A stretch of DNA of 64,000 bases from Desulfuromonas sp. KJ2020 (GTDB lineage Bacteria; Desulfobacterota; Desulfuromonadia; Desulfuromonadales; SZUA-540): positions 1,344,773 through 1,408,772 of the forward strand of contig NZ_JAKUKE010000001.1 in NCBI RefSeq assembly GCF_024197615.1. Reading direction: 5' to 3'. Made by a program: the position numbers and the translations under genes. The notes beneath the pieces are model-generated. The model was not told the DNA's origin and searched no databases. It worked only from the letters and a program-made list of their open reading frames with translations. Positions 35,738 through 43,250 of this stretch are shown here, in pieces. Each line of letters starts with the position of its first letter. Within the stretch, counting starts at the first letter, position 1.

Positions 35738-35771
35738 TATTGAATTATAATATTTATTGGTACTGAATCAA
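35738..35771 (-). promoter_or_regulatory. parDE promoter and operator region
   Basis: On the minus strand TTGATT (35766-35771) and TATAAT (35744-35749) with a 16-bp spacer. An ATATT / AATAT inverted repeat spans the -10, a likely site for ParD. Confidence 0.7.
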
Positions 35772-35807
35772 CCCTGTTTTTGTTTTTGAGTTTTGTCACG
35801 CACCGTT

Positions 35808-37292
35808 CTAGGTGCCACAGAACGTCTGATAAACCCGGTTGCTCGGCTCCGGCGGCTGCCGATAGGCCTGGTCGGCCTCGGTCGGTTCCGCATAGGGCGT
35901 CGCCAGCACCCCCAGCAGTTTTTCCAGTGGTTTGATATCCTCCTCCTCGGCGGCAGCGGCCAGCGCCTCTTCGACGCGGTGGTTGCGTGGAATCACGGCC
36001 GGATTGTGGGCATCCATGCTTGCCCTGACTTCTGCCAGCGGTTTGCCCTGCTGGTCCAGCCGGGTCTGCCAGCGCTGCTGCCAGCTTTGAAACTCCCCGT
36101 CCTGAAAGAGCGCGTTATCCGGTGAGGCCTCACGGGCGAGGTCACGAAAACTGTTGGTGTAGTCGGCACCCAGTCGCTGCATGATTTTCAGCAGCTCTTC
36201 GATCAGGCCCGCATCCCCTTCCTGCGCATCCGCCAGTCCCAGCTTGGCCCGCATCCCCTTCAGCCAGTAAGCCTGAAACCTGTCCTCAAAACCTTTCAGC
36301 GCCGTGTGGGCTAGGTCGATGGCCTTTTCCTGCCCGTCGGCGAAGAGCGGCAGCAGGGTTTCAGCGAACCGGGCGAGGTTCCACTGGGCGATGTGGGCCT
36401 GGTTGGCAAAGGCGTAGCGGCCGTGCTGATCAATGGAGCTGAAGACGGTGGCCGGGTTGTAGATGTCCATAAAAGCGCAGGGGCCGTAGTCGATGGTTTC
36501 ACCCGAGATCGCCATGTTGTCCGTGTTCATCACCCCGTGAATAAAACCGACCAGCAGCCATTGGACAATCAGGGCGGCCTGTCGCTCCATGACGGCCTCG
36601 AAGAAGGCGAGGTAGGGGTTCTCCTGCTGTGCCGCCTCGGGATAATGACGGCGGATGCTGTAATCGGCCAGCATCCTCACCTGCTCGGGCGTACCCTGCC
36701 AGGCCGCATACTCGAAGGTGCCCACGCGCAAGTGACTGGCGGCCACCCGCGTGAGCACAGCGCCCGGCAGCAGCGTCTCGCGCCGCACCGGCTCGCCGCT
36801 GGCCACCACCGCCAGACTGCGGGTGGTGGGGATGCCGAGGGCGTACATGGCTTCGCTGATGACATACTCTCGCAGCATCGGCCCCAGCGCCGCCCGTCCA
36901 TCTCCCTGCCGGGAAAAGGGCGTACGGCCCGAGCCTTTGAGCTGAATGTCCCGCCGCTTGCCGGTTGGGGTGATCTGTTCCCCCAGTAGGATGGCGCGGC
37001 CGTCACCCAGGGTGGTGAAGTGGCCGAACTGGTGCCCGGCATAGGCCTGGGCCAGGGGCTGTGCTCCAGTCGGCAGCACATTGCCGGCAAGAATAGATAC
37101 TCCTTCGCCGCTTTGCAGCCGCTCCGGGTCAAGGCCAAGTTCTGCGGCCAGCGCACGATTGAAAATCATCAGCTTCGGCGCCCGGACCGGCACCGGGGCC
37201 AACCGCCGGTAAAAGAATTCGGGCAGCGCAGCGTAGCTGTTGTCGAATTTCCAGCCCATGGGGGGTGGGGTGGTGGTGTTGTCGAGAGGCAT
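35808..37292 (-). CDS. selO: SelO-family protein adenylyltransferase (YdiU)
   Basis: 494 residues of the SelO/YdiU pseudokinase family. Conserved parts are YAGHQFGHFTTLGDGRAILL, LKGSGRTPFSRQGDGRAALG, LREYVISEAMYALGIPTTR, and GFIHGVMNTDNMAISGETID with the catalytic loop and metal Asn/Asp. The C-terminus ends QTFCGT, the Cys standing where eukaryotic SelO has selenocysteine. SelO transfers AMP from ATP to Ser/Thr/Tyr of proteins under oxidative stress. It is a single gene. The AT-rich surface-protein set begins beyond it. Confidence 0.95.
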   Translation of the reverse strand: MPLDNTTTPPPMGWKFDNSYAALPEFFYRRLAPVPVRAPKLMIFNRALAAELGLDPERLQSGEGVSILAGNVLPTGAQPLAQAYAGHQFGHFTTLGDGRAILLGEQITPTGKRRDIQLKGSGRTPFSRQGDGRAALGPMLREYVISEAMYALGIPTTRSLAVVASGEPVRRETLLPGAVLTRVAASHLRVGTFEYAAWQGTPEQVRMLADYSIRRHYPEAAQQENPYLAFFEAVMERQAALIVQWLLVGFIHGVMNTDNMAISGETIDYGPCAFMDIYNPATVFSSIDQHGRYAFANQAHIAQWNLARFAETLLPLFADGQEKAIDLAHTALKGFEDRFQAYWLKGMRAKLGLADAQEGDAGLIEELLKIMQRLGADYTNSFRDLAREASPDNALFQDGEFQSWQQRWQTRLDQQGKPLAEVRASMDAHNPAVIPRNHRVEEALAAAAEEEDIKPLEKLLGVLATPYAEPTEADQAYRQPPEPSNRVYQTFCGT

Positions 37293-37486
37293 AGAAGAGC
37301 CTTTCTGAAAAAGGGGCGAAACACGCAGTTGTTTTTATTGTAACGCCCTGGTTGCTAGAAGGGGAGAGAGGAGACCGTTTTACAGATATAAAAATCCGGA
37401 AGTCAGGTACATGCCTTCAGGGCAAAAAAATCACCATTTTTGCGCAGCTTAGCTTTCCATCTGCCGAGTATTTCGGGTTCAGGTAA
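37293..37486. other. Noncoding upstream part of the barrel-gene control region
   Basis: About 190 bp of AT-rich DNA between the selO start and the 47-bp repeat. It contains runs of A/T and no frame with a plausible start. I see nothing else identifiable in it. Confidence 0.5.
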
Positions 37487-37533
37487 TTATTTCAAGGTGT
37501 TGCAAGATGCAACTCAGGGATTTTCTGAGTTGA
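37487..37533 (+). repeat. 47-bp operator repeat, copy A
   Basis: Starts TTATTTCA. It holds the inverted repeats TTGCA/TGCAA (37500-37512) and AACTCAG/CTGAGTT (37511-37531, 7-nt spacer). It matches copy B at 40458-40504 at 41 of 47 positions with no gap. Its right end runs into the -35 element of the downstream promoter. A dimeric regulator binding both copies is inferred. Confidence 0.75.
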
Positions 37534-37558
37534 CATGATGATTTAATTTCAATATAGC
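37530..37558 (+). promoter_or_regulatory. Promoter of the outer-membrane barrel gene
   Basis: TTGACA (37530-37535) and TATAGC (37553-37558) with a 17-bp spacer. The -35 overlaps the right arm of the inverted repeat. The predicted start near 37565 gives a 160-nt leader. Confidence 0.75.
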
Positions 37559-37586
37559 AATTAAAATTTTCATAAAATATGAGTAG

Positions 37587-37674
37587 CGTTTACCCAAAAG
37601 TGTCAAACTGGCTCGCTTGGTTTGGTAAGGCATCAGGCAGGCCTTTGGGGCCGTGTATTGACCGAAAATGGACG
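37587..37674 (+). ncRNA. GEMM-I-like leader with altered core (copy A)
   Basis: It aligns over its whole length with the GEMM-I riboswitch at 40560-40649: closing stem CGTTTA (37587-37592) / TGGACG (37669-37674), a CAAA in the left strand, ATCAGGC at the start of the P3 hairpin and ACCGAA before the closing strand. The invariant GACGCAAAGC is replaced by TTTGGTAAGGC, and P2 has lost its regular helix and GNRA loop. It is therefore either a decayed riboswitch or a variant with other ligand properties. A weak terminator-like hairpin ATGGA (37668-37672) / TCCAT (37685-37689) plus TTTTT overlaps the closing strand. Confidence 0.55.
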
Positions 37675-37726
37675 ACTTGGAACATCCATGTTTTTACAAT
37701 TTTATTTTATTTCTCAGGAGTGGTGA

Positions 37727-38464
37727 ATGACAAGGTTTTGTATTTTGATGGTCGTGGCTTTTGTTTTGATTGGAGGATCAGCTTTTGCGGAACATTTCGG
37801 GCCGATTGCCTCCCCGCTACGCGCTGGGCAAAGCGAGCTCAGTTTGGGCTATTCCTATGGCTCCTCCGATTGGGAGACGGATGTATCCAGTGAAACACTC
37901 TCTTTAAAGCAGAATGCGTTCTACGCCCAGCTGGGCGTGGGGCTTGGGGGGCGCTGGGGGGCTTATATCCGGGGGGGGGTCGCTGACTTTTACGCCGACG
38001 AGGCCTTTCGCTTTAGCAGCGATGATGCTACAGACACCTTCCTCCCCTACGGCTCTTTTGGGCTTGGTGGACCCCTGTTCCACTGGGGTGAAGTCGCCGT
38101 AGGGCCCTTTCTACAAGGTAGTTACTATTCCACCTATGAAGACGTTTCTACGATAGGAACCGTTCGGGAGAAAGTTTCCCTGGAGAAAATGTGGGAGGCC
38201 AATCTCGGCCTGGCCTTTCAGGGCGAGGTGGAGGGCGCCTATCTGTACGGCGGGCCTTTCTACTATCTCGCGGAGGCCGAATATCGTAGCGTCGCAACCG
38301 ATGGTTTAGTTACGGATGTTGCCGAGATCGATCTGGAAAAAGAGGGGACTGTTGGGGGCTTCATTGGTATTCGCTGGCCCCTTTCTCATGGATTCAGCGT
38401 AGACCTGGAGGCACAGTTGAAAAACTCTGCATCCATTGGCGCGGCGATTTATTTTGCTTTTTAG
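37727..38464 (+). CDS. Predicted outer-membrane beta-barrel protein
   Basis: 245 residues. The signal peptide (MTRFCILMVVAFVLIGGSA, cleaved at AFA-EH) precedes a mature protein with alternating amphipathic strands such as ELSLGYSYGSSDW, FYAQLGVGLGGRWGAYIRGG, and VAVGPFLQGSYYSTYE. It ends in Phe (AIYFAF), as outer-membrane barrels do. About 10-12 strands can be counted roughly, but the family is not recognised. AGGAG precedes the ATG. It is controlled by the copy A promoter and GEMM-like leader, and is followed after 60 bp by the HAF lipoprotein gene. Confidence 0.75.
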   Translation: MTRFCILMVVAFVLIGGSAFAEHFGPIASPLRAGQSELSLGYSYGSSDWETDVSSETLSLKQNAFYAQLGVGLGGRWGAYIRGGVADFYADEAFRFSSDDATDTFLPYGSFGLGGPLFHWGEVAVGPFLQGSYYSTYEDVSTIGTVREKVSLEKMWEANLGLAFQGEVEGAYLYGGPFYYLAEAEYRSVATDGLVTDVAEIDLEKEGTVGGFIGIRWPLSHGFSVDLEAQLKNSASIGAAIYFAF

Positions 38465-38524
38465 AAAAGAGACACATGCCCTGAAAATCACGTCCATAGA
38501 ATGAAGCATTTACTGGAGGGAATT

Positions 38525-39976
38525 ATGAAGAGAATTTTGGCTTTTTACATCGCCCTGTTTGTTGCCATGCTCCTGGTGCTTGGCGGTTGCGGCGGGAGCA
38601 ACGACGGAACCGATAGTGGCACTATAGATACCGGAACCGATACCGTACCGGATTCAGGGTCTGGCACCATTATCGACGTCCCAACAATCAGCGCTCCCGT
38701 TGGTGAACTGGGGGACCTTACGGATACGGGCGATCTTCTCGGGAGCGCGGGCGACAACTGGTACTATACCAAAACCATTGCCATCAACGACGCCGGACAG
38801 ATTGTGGGCCAATCCAATGCTGGAATCCCTGTGAAAGCAGCTTTTTTGTGGGACCCGGTCGGCGGAATGACCCTGATTCCCATGCATCTTGGTTATTTTG
38901 ATGATTACTATGGTGGTGCAGGCCAAGCACGCTTTATCTACAGCGAGCCCGTAGACATCAACAACAGTGGCGTGGTTATTGGACACTCGACGACAGGGAC
39001 AGGCTGGCCGGAAGAGAGTGAAAAACGCGGCTTTGTCTACTACAGCGCGACGGATACTTTTGTCGATCTCGCCCCGATAAGTTGGGACTCGGATGCCGAT
39101 GCATGGACGCTTGATAAGTCTTACTCCGAAGTTGTAGATATCAATGACAAGGGCGAAGTCATTCTCACTGTTGATGATGCGGAAGGGACTCATGCCTATT
39201 ATTGGGATGGTATCACCATGGTGACGCCTGGGGCGCCTGTCTCCGGCGATGTCCCGGGTCTTTTTAGGCTGGGCGGCATTATTGGCCAAAATAGTGAAGC
39301 CGTCGCCATCAATGAGATTGATCAGGTGGTGGTCAATTCAGGCGGGACGGCTGTCTTTATCGACCTGGCAGTTGGGGTCATTGAAAGCCTGAACCACCTT
39401 CCTGGGCAGACTTCCACTGTCGCAGTGGATATCAACAATACCGTCACCGTACCTCTTGACCGGGGGCATGTCGTCGGAAATTCGGGTAACAAGGCTTTCT
39501 TCTGGGATGGCGGCGCCATGAAAGTGGTCGGAGATCTCGGCGGGGGCTTCAGCGAAGCGATTGACCTTAACGACAGGGATCAGCTGGTAGGCAATTCAAA
39601 AACATCTTCGGGTGCTACCCATGCTTTCCTCTGGGCTCTCAACGCCGAGAAAGAGGGCGTCATGAGGGATCTCGGAACCCTCGGGGGCAGTAACAGCTAT
39701 GCAACTGGCATCAATGATGCCGGACAGATTGTCGGCTACAGCGAAACAGGGGAAGTGCATCCGGAGACCGGCGAGCAAATAATCCATGCCTTCCTGTGGG
39801 ATGACGGCGTTATGTATGACTTGGGAACCCATAGTGATTTCTACGATTATGCGTTCCTTTTTCCTTACCCCTTTAGTGAAGCCGTCGCCATCAATACCCA
39901 CGGCCAGGTGGCTGGCAATTCCAACACCATAAACGCCCATTATCGCGGGTTCTATCTGAACCCCACCTTTCCTTAA
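38525..39976 (+). CDS. HAF-repeat lipoprotein
   Basis: 483 residues from the ATG after GGAGGGAATT. The lipobox is MLLVLGGC. A low-complexity Gly/Thr/Asp linker follows. The rest holds about seven to eight repeats of the HAF type, with the core AINDAGQIVGQS then AFLWDP: DINNSGVVIGHS, DINDKGEVILT, AINEIDQVVVN, GHVVGNSGNKAFFWDGG, DLNDRDQLVGNS, GINDAGQIVGYSETGE, HAFLWDDG, AINTHGQVAGNS. These repeats probably form a beta-propeller-like surface domain. The function is unknown. It is most likely co-transcribed with the barrel gene upstream. Confidence 0.85.
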   Translation: MKRILAFYIALFVAMLLVLGGCGGSNDGTDSGTIDTGTDTVPDSGSGTIIDVPTISAPVGELGDLTDTGDLLGSAGDNWYYTKTIAINDAGQIVGQSNAGIPVKAAFLWDPVGGMTLIPMHLGYFDDYYGGAGQARFIYSEPVDINNSGVVIGHSTTGTGWPEESEKRGFVYYSATDTFVDLAPISWDSDADAWTLDKSYSEVVDINDKGEVILTVDDAEGTHAYYWDGITMVTPGAPVSGDVPGLFRLGGIIGQNSEAVAINEIDQVVVNSGGTAVFIDLAVGVIESLNHLPGQTSTVAVDINNTVTVPLDRGHVVGNSGNKAFFWDGGAMKVVGDLGGGFSEAIDLNDRDQLVGNSKTSSGATHAFLWALNAEKEGVMRDLGTLGGSNSYATGINDAGQIVGYSETGEVHPETGEQIIHAFLWDDGVMYDLGTHSDFYDYAFLFPYPFSEAVAINTHGQVAGNSNTINAHYRGFYLNPTFP

Positions 39977-39990
39977 GGTTTTTCTCCTAA

Positions 39991-40020
39991 CAACGGCGGG
40001 GTCGAAAGATCCCGCCGTTG
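39991..40020 (+). terminator. Hairpin after the HAF lipoprotein gene
   Basis: A perfect 10-bp stem CAACGGCGGG / CCCGCCGTTG with a 10-nt loop, 14 bp after the stop. No U-tract follows, so termination would be weak or Rho-assisted. Confidence 0.5.
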
Positions 40021-40457
40021 CCTGATGCCGTAAAAACTCAAAAGAGACTCACTGTCAGGTTGTTTTATTAATATTCGCTTTGCGGCTTCGAGTCCTAGGT
40101 TGAGTCGGGCGCACTTTGGGGGCTCCCCATCAATCCTGATCCTATCTACATCGGTGGCCAGTACCTGACGTTGACTTGAGACAGTGGAAAGAGCGCTTGG
40201 GCAACGAGGCGAACCTGTTATGGCAATCCTTGCCAAGGGGTGTTGGTGCTTTGCTATCAAGGGGTAGCATGAGAGAGCTTTTATGGAAACGGTGCGAAAC
40301 GCTCAGATACTTTATTGCAATGACAAAGTTGCTCGAAAATGTGAAATCTGCTTGGGGATGAAAAAGGTTTGAAAACCGAAAAAATCTTTTGGTGTAAAAA
40401 ATCCCCTATTTGTTAGTGTCCTAGCGTGTTCTTGACTTGGAGTTTTGGATGAGTAAG
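40021..40457. other. Noncoding stretch upstream of the riboswitch module
   Basis: About 440 bp with short open frames in several directions but none with a ribosome site, codon pattern or recognisable motif. AT-rich near 40360-40420. I see no gene in it. Confidence 0.55.
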
Positions 40458-40504
40458 TTATTTCAGTATGTTGCAGGCTGCAACTCAGGGATTTCCTGAG
40501 TTGA
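40458..40504 (+). repeat. 47-bp operator repeat, copy B
   Basis: Starts TTATTTCA, with TTGCA/TGCAA (40471-40483) and AACTCAG/CTGAGTT (40482-40502, 7-nt spacer). It has the same internal spacing as copy A at 37487-37533 and again ends in the -35 element of a promoter. Confidence 0.75.
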
Positions 40505-40530
40505 TTTATTGAAGTGGCTTGTTGTATAGA
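40501..40530 (+). promoter_or_regulatory. Promoter of the TraT-like gene
   Basis: TTGATT (40501-40506) and TATAGA (40525-40530) with an 18-bp spacer, overlapping the right arm of the inverted repeat. The predicted start is near 40537, 23 nt before the aptamer. Confidence 0.7.
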
Positions 40531-40559
40531 AGCAAAACTTTTCACCAAAACATCTGTAG

Positions 40560-40649
40560 CGTTTTCCGATAAGAGCAAAGTCAGGGTGATCTGGCGACGC
40601 AAAGCTTCAGGCCCTCATATTGAGGGTGGCTGAGCTACCGAAGAAAGCG
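40560..40649 (+). ncRNA. GEMM-I riboswitch, predicted 3',3'-cGAMP type (GEMM-Ib)
   Basis: Closing stem P1 is CGTTTTC (40560-40566) / GAAAGCG (40643-40649). The left strand reads AAGAGCAAA (40571-40579). P2 is GTCAGG / TCTGGC with the GNRA loop GTGA. The invariant GACGCAAAGC follows, then P3 closed by GCTTCAG / CTGAGC with inner stem CCCTCA / TGAGGG, and the right strand TACCGAA. The base at the position of Vc2 G20 is A (40574). In published work that change shifts GEMM-I from c-di-GMP to 3',3'-cGAMP. All class features are seen by eye; ligand choice is inference from that base. Confidence 0.85.
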
Positions 40650-40674
40650 TCAGGGAATGTTTATCATTCTCTTT

Positions 40675-40708
40675 GGCCCTTCTTCGTTTTGAGAAGGGTC
40701 TTTTTTTT
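40675..40708 (+). terminator. Expression-platform terminator of the riboswitch
   Basis: A 9-bp stem (40675-40683 with 40692-40700, one G-U) followed by eight T (40701-40708), 26 nt after P1. CGAAGAA (40639-40645), which overlaps the P1 right strand, can pair with TTCTTCG (40680-40686) in the terminator, a possible switching pairing. Confidence 0.85.
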
Positions 40709-40920
40709 GCGCGACAGGCATTGCGTACAACGCATTTTATATAACTTCATGGGCCACACCATATGGCCATGCCTGCTTGGCTTATTGTCAATTTGGTGTT
40801 TGGCTGTCCTGAATGACGAGCATTTGGGGTAAAGGACTTTTGAAAATATTAGGTCAAACTCGGGATCGGCCCGAAATAGTCCAAAACCACACTAACGAAA
40901 GCAAAAGGAGAGCAAAACGC
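40709..40920 (+). other. Leader between the riboswitch terminator and the TraT-like gene
   Basis: About 210 nt of 5' untranslated region. An upstream in-frame ATG at 40813 has no ribosome site, while AAGGAG stands 10 nt before the ATG at 40921. No further gene is evident. Confidence 0.55.
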
Positions 40921-41670
40921 ATGGGAATGAGAAGTATGGCGGCAATGGTAGTGCTGATAGCGATGGTAGCCTTGACAGGTTGTTCTTCCACGATGAATGC
41001 CGTCAAACACAGGGAGTTGTCGGTCGATGCAAAAATGTCAGAGTCCATCTTTCTGGATGCTGAGACATTGACCGAAACGCCTAAAATCTTTGTTCGGGTA
41101 GCCAATACCAGTGACTTTCAGGATGTCGATTTTTCCCAACTGATCCGTGAGAAGCTCGGTAGCATGGGGTACGATGTGACCATGAAGGCAAAAGAGGCTC
41201 AATATCACGTTACGGCTAACCTGCTTTACATGGGCGAGGAAAAAGAAGGGCTTAACGGTGAATCGATCCTCAAGTCGGGATTTGGTGGGGTCATCGCCGG
41301 GGCCGCAGTAGCAGGGGCCTCCGGGTCCAGCTATCGCGGGGCTGGGGCCGCAGGTCTAATCACCGGTGCCGTTCTTGCCGGTGGAGACGCCTTGGCCGGT
41401 TCCATTTGGCACGTCGATACCTATCTGGGTGTTGTCGACCTCCAGATTAAAGAAGAGGTAGAGGGTGGAGTGACAGGCATTCAGGAGGCGACTGTCTCGG
41501 ATGGTTCCACCACGGTCAAGAACACCACCCGCGAAGTTTCGGAGAAGCGGCAGGAGTATCGCACCCGCATTGTTGTAAGCGCCAAGCAAACTCGAATGGA
41601 CCGCGCCGAGGCGGTTGCTGTGGTAAGCCAGAGGCTTGCCGATCAGGTCAGCGGTATGTTCCGCATGTAA
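40921..41670 (+). CDS. TraT-like lipoprotein
   Basis: 249 residues with a lipobox MVALTGC. The mature part follows TraT of conjugative plasmids: a start like SSTMNAVKHRELSVDAKMSE, SIFLDAETLTETPKIFVRVA, NTSD, a helix-strand unit EKLGSMGYDVTMKAKEAQYH, then VTANLLYMG. A Gly/Ala-rich hydrophobic segment in the middle (GFGGVIAGAAVAGASG and on) and a C-terminal strand YRTRIVVSAKQT also match. TraT is an outer-membrane lipoprotein for surface exclusion and serum resistance. No other transfer gene is nearby, so a chromosomal envelope role is more likely. It lies directly downstream of the GEMM-Ib riboswitch. Confidence 0.85.
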   Translation: MGMRSMAAMVVLIAMVALTGCSSTMNAVKHRELSVDAKMSESIFLDAETLTETPKIFVRVANTSDFQDVDFSQLIREKLGSMGYDVTMKAKEAQYHVTANLLYMGEEKEGLNGESILKSGFGGVIAGAAVAGASGSSYRGAGAAGLITGAVLAGGDALAGSIWHVDTYLGVVDLQIKEEVEGGVTGIQEATVSDGSTTVKNTTREVSEKRQEYRTRIVVSAKQTRMDRAEAVAVVSQRLADQVSGMFRM

Positions 41671-41879
41671 GCAGGATGTAAAAAGGCAAATCCATAAATC
41701 TGGTTGACCTGGGATTTGTGGGTTTGCCTGCCATACCTATTGTTGTGAGATGGCTTGTTCAGTTGAACATTCGATGGTCAACGACTTTATTTGGAGTTCG
41801 ATTTGACTCGTTAACTAAAAGCCAGGCTTTTCTAGGGGCACATCGGACTCTGTAAGATAATAATAAAAGGAGGAACCAA
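41671..41879. other. Intergenic region with a long hairpin
   Basis: GGCAAATCCATAAATC and GGATTTGTGGGTTTGCC pair almost completely around an 11-nt loop (about 41684-41727), just after the TraT-like gene. No U-tract follows. The remaining AT-rich part may hold the promoter of the DUF4282 gene, but no clear pair of elements is seen. Confidence 0.5.
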
Positions 41880-42134
41880 ATGAAGGATTTGTTGTATTTT
41901 GACAACATGCTGACGCCGAAGTTAATTACTTTTGTCTATTGGGTTATGTTGTTCGGCTCATTTGTTGGTGGTCTTGGAACGATGTTTGGTGGGTTTGAGG
42001 GTTTCACAATCGGTAAGTTTTTTTTGGGCATGCTCTATGCGCTTGGCGGTGCCCTCGCATCAAGGATTTGGTGTGAATTATTGATTGTCCTGTTTAAGAT
42101 GAATGAAGCACTTCAAGCTTTGCGACAAAAGTAA
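41880..42134 (+). CDS. DUF4282 membrane protein
   Basis: 84 residues: LLYFDNMLTPKLITFVYWVM, two hydrophobic helices with a GGLGTMFGG turn, then RIWCELLIVLFKMNEALQAL. This is the DUF4282 pattern, a small two-helix inner-membrane protein of unknown function. AAAAGGAGG precedes the ATG. Its codon use is AT-rich, like its neighbours. Confidence 0.85.
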   Translation: MKDLLYFDNMLTPKLITFVYWVMLFGSFVGGLGTMFGGFEGFTIGKFFLGMLYALGGALASRIWCELLIVLFKMNEALQALRQK

Positions 42135-42379
42135 ACAGATTCTCTCGAATTCTCTTTTCAAGATATAGAACACCTAGCTCTTCATTATGGCAGGTGTATC
42201 TATTGTAATGAGAGTGAATCTATACCCTTTCAAGTGGCGCAAAGAGAAAGTATATCTGCCCCTAGTTTACCTCTTTGTTATGAAAAGTTGTTTCCTACTC
42301 CAAGGTAGGGTTTGACCTGCAATCCGGGTGATTACTCATCGCCTTCATTTTTATTGCTTTCCATGAAATGAGATGAATT

Positions 42380-43069
42380 ATGAAAAAACTTTTACTCGTG
42401 TCGATGCTGTTTGTCTTAGTCCTTTCTGGTTGCACTGTCGTCCAAGTCGATGATGTTGGCAAACTCGGTATTCAAACTGCTGCCCGGCCTGTGCCCGTCT
42501 TCGTCACAGCTAATAACTTCATCAAGAGTGACGATGGGGAACTGTTGAACGCCGAGACGCTACGCCTGATTAAGGCTACCCTCCCCGGGGGCTATGTGCT
42601 GACTGAGGATCGAAGACACGCTAGGGTCATGGTGGGCGTGATAACTACCTACTTTGGAAAGGACCGCCTGCAGGCGACCAAGTTGCTCCCAGGTGGGGAG
42701 AAGGACATCGCCGAAACCGTTGCTGCGGTCTCGGGTGCCGGCGGAGCGGCCATCCTGCTTGGGGCTGGCAAAGGTCTACTATGGCTTAACCCAGGGACCG
42801 GGTTAGCCTTTGCCGCCGGAAACCAGATTTTAGACTATGCCAGTAAATCGACCCGCACTGCTACTTCTGAGAACTACTACAGTTCTGCCCGGATCAGTAT
42901 CCGGGTCGAAGACAACTTTTATCACACAATCACTTTCTCGGAAACTTCCATCTCAGAAGGAAAACAGCCAGCAATAGCCATCAGTACTCATGCAACTGCT
43001 ACCACTGTGACCCAGTTGCTAGCTTTAGCTTTGCAACCCCCCATGTTCACTTCGAATGTTCGACAGTAG
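42380..43069 (+). CDS. Lipoprotein with TraT-like layout
   Basis: 229 residues. The lipobox is FVLVLSGC. I do not recognise a family by name, but the order resembles the TraT-like protein 1 kb upstream: a segment LIKATLPGGYVLTEDRRHAR (compare LIREKLGSMGYDVTMKAKEA), then a Gly/Ala-rich hydrophobic middle (SGAGGAAILLGAGKGLLWLN), then ARISIRVEDNFYHTI. A distant common origin is inference. It has no good ribosome site; ATG follows GATGAATT. Confidence 0.6.
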   Translation: MKKLLLVSMLFVLVLSGCTVVQVDDVGKLGIQTAARPVPVFVTANNFIKSDDGELLNAETLRLIKATLPGGYVLTEDRRHARVMVGVITTYFGKDRLQATKLLPGGEKDIAETVAAVSGAGGAAILLGAGKGLLWLNPGTGLAFAAGNQILDYASKSTRTATSENYYSSARISIRVEDNFYHTITFSETSISEGKQPAIAISTHATATTVTQLLALALQPPMFTSNVRQ

Positions 43070-43250
43070 GGCATTGAAGGTTTTTGGGGTCGGATCAGCT
43101 CTCCCGCTTGATATTTCAAAGATTAATGCTCGAAAATCGTTGTTTTTGGATGCTATGGCGCGATTTTCGGGGTTAAAATTGGCTCAATAGATTTCTTCCG
43201 CATCTCAAAGTTCTAAGGCCTCACCGATATCAACCCGCCCCATCGACTCC

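Noticed and set aside
37579-37893. A 104-codon plus-strand frame starting inside the GEMM-like leader
   Set aside because: It overlaps the leader and the barrel gene in another frame and has no ribosome site.
40176-40361. A 61-codon plus-strand frame in the gap before the riboswitch
   Set aside because: No Shine-Dalgarno, no motif, irregular codon use.
40560-40649. Assignment of this leader as an ordinary c-di-GMP riboswitch
   Set aside because: The position equal to G20 of Vc2 is A, which favours 3',3'-cGAMP. c-di-GMP binding is not excluded but is less likely.
40921-41670. A conjugative plasmid or integrative element indicated by the TraT-like gene
   Set aside because: No relaxase, type IV secretion, integrase or att repeats are present nearby; TraT-like lipoproteins also occur on chromosomes.
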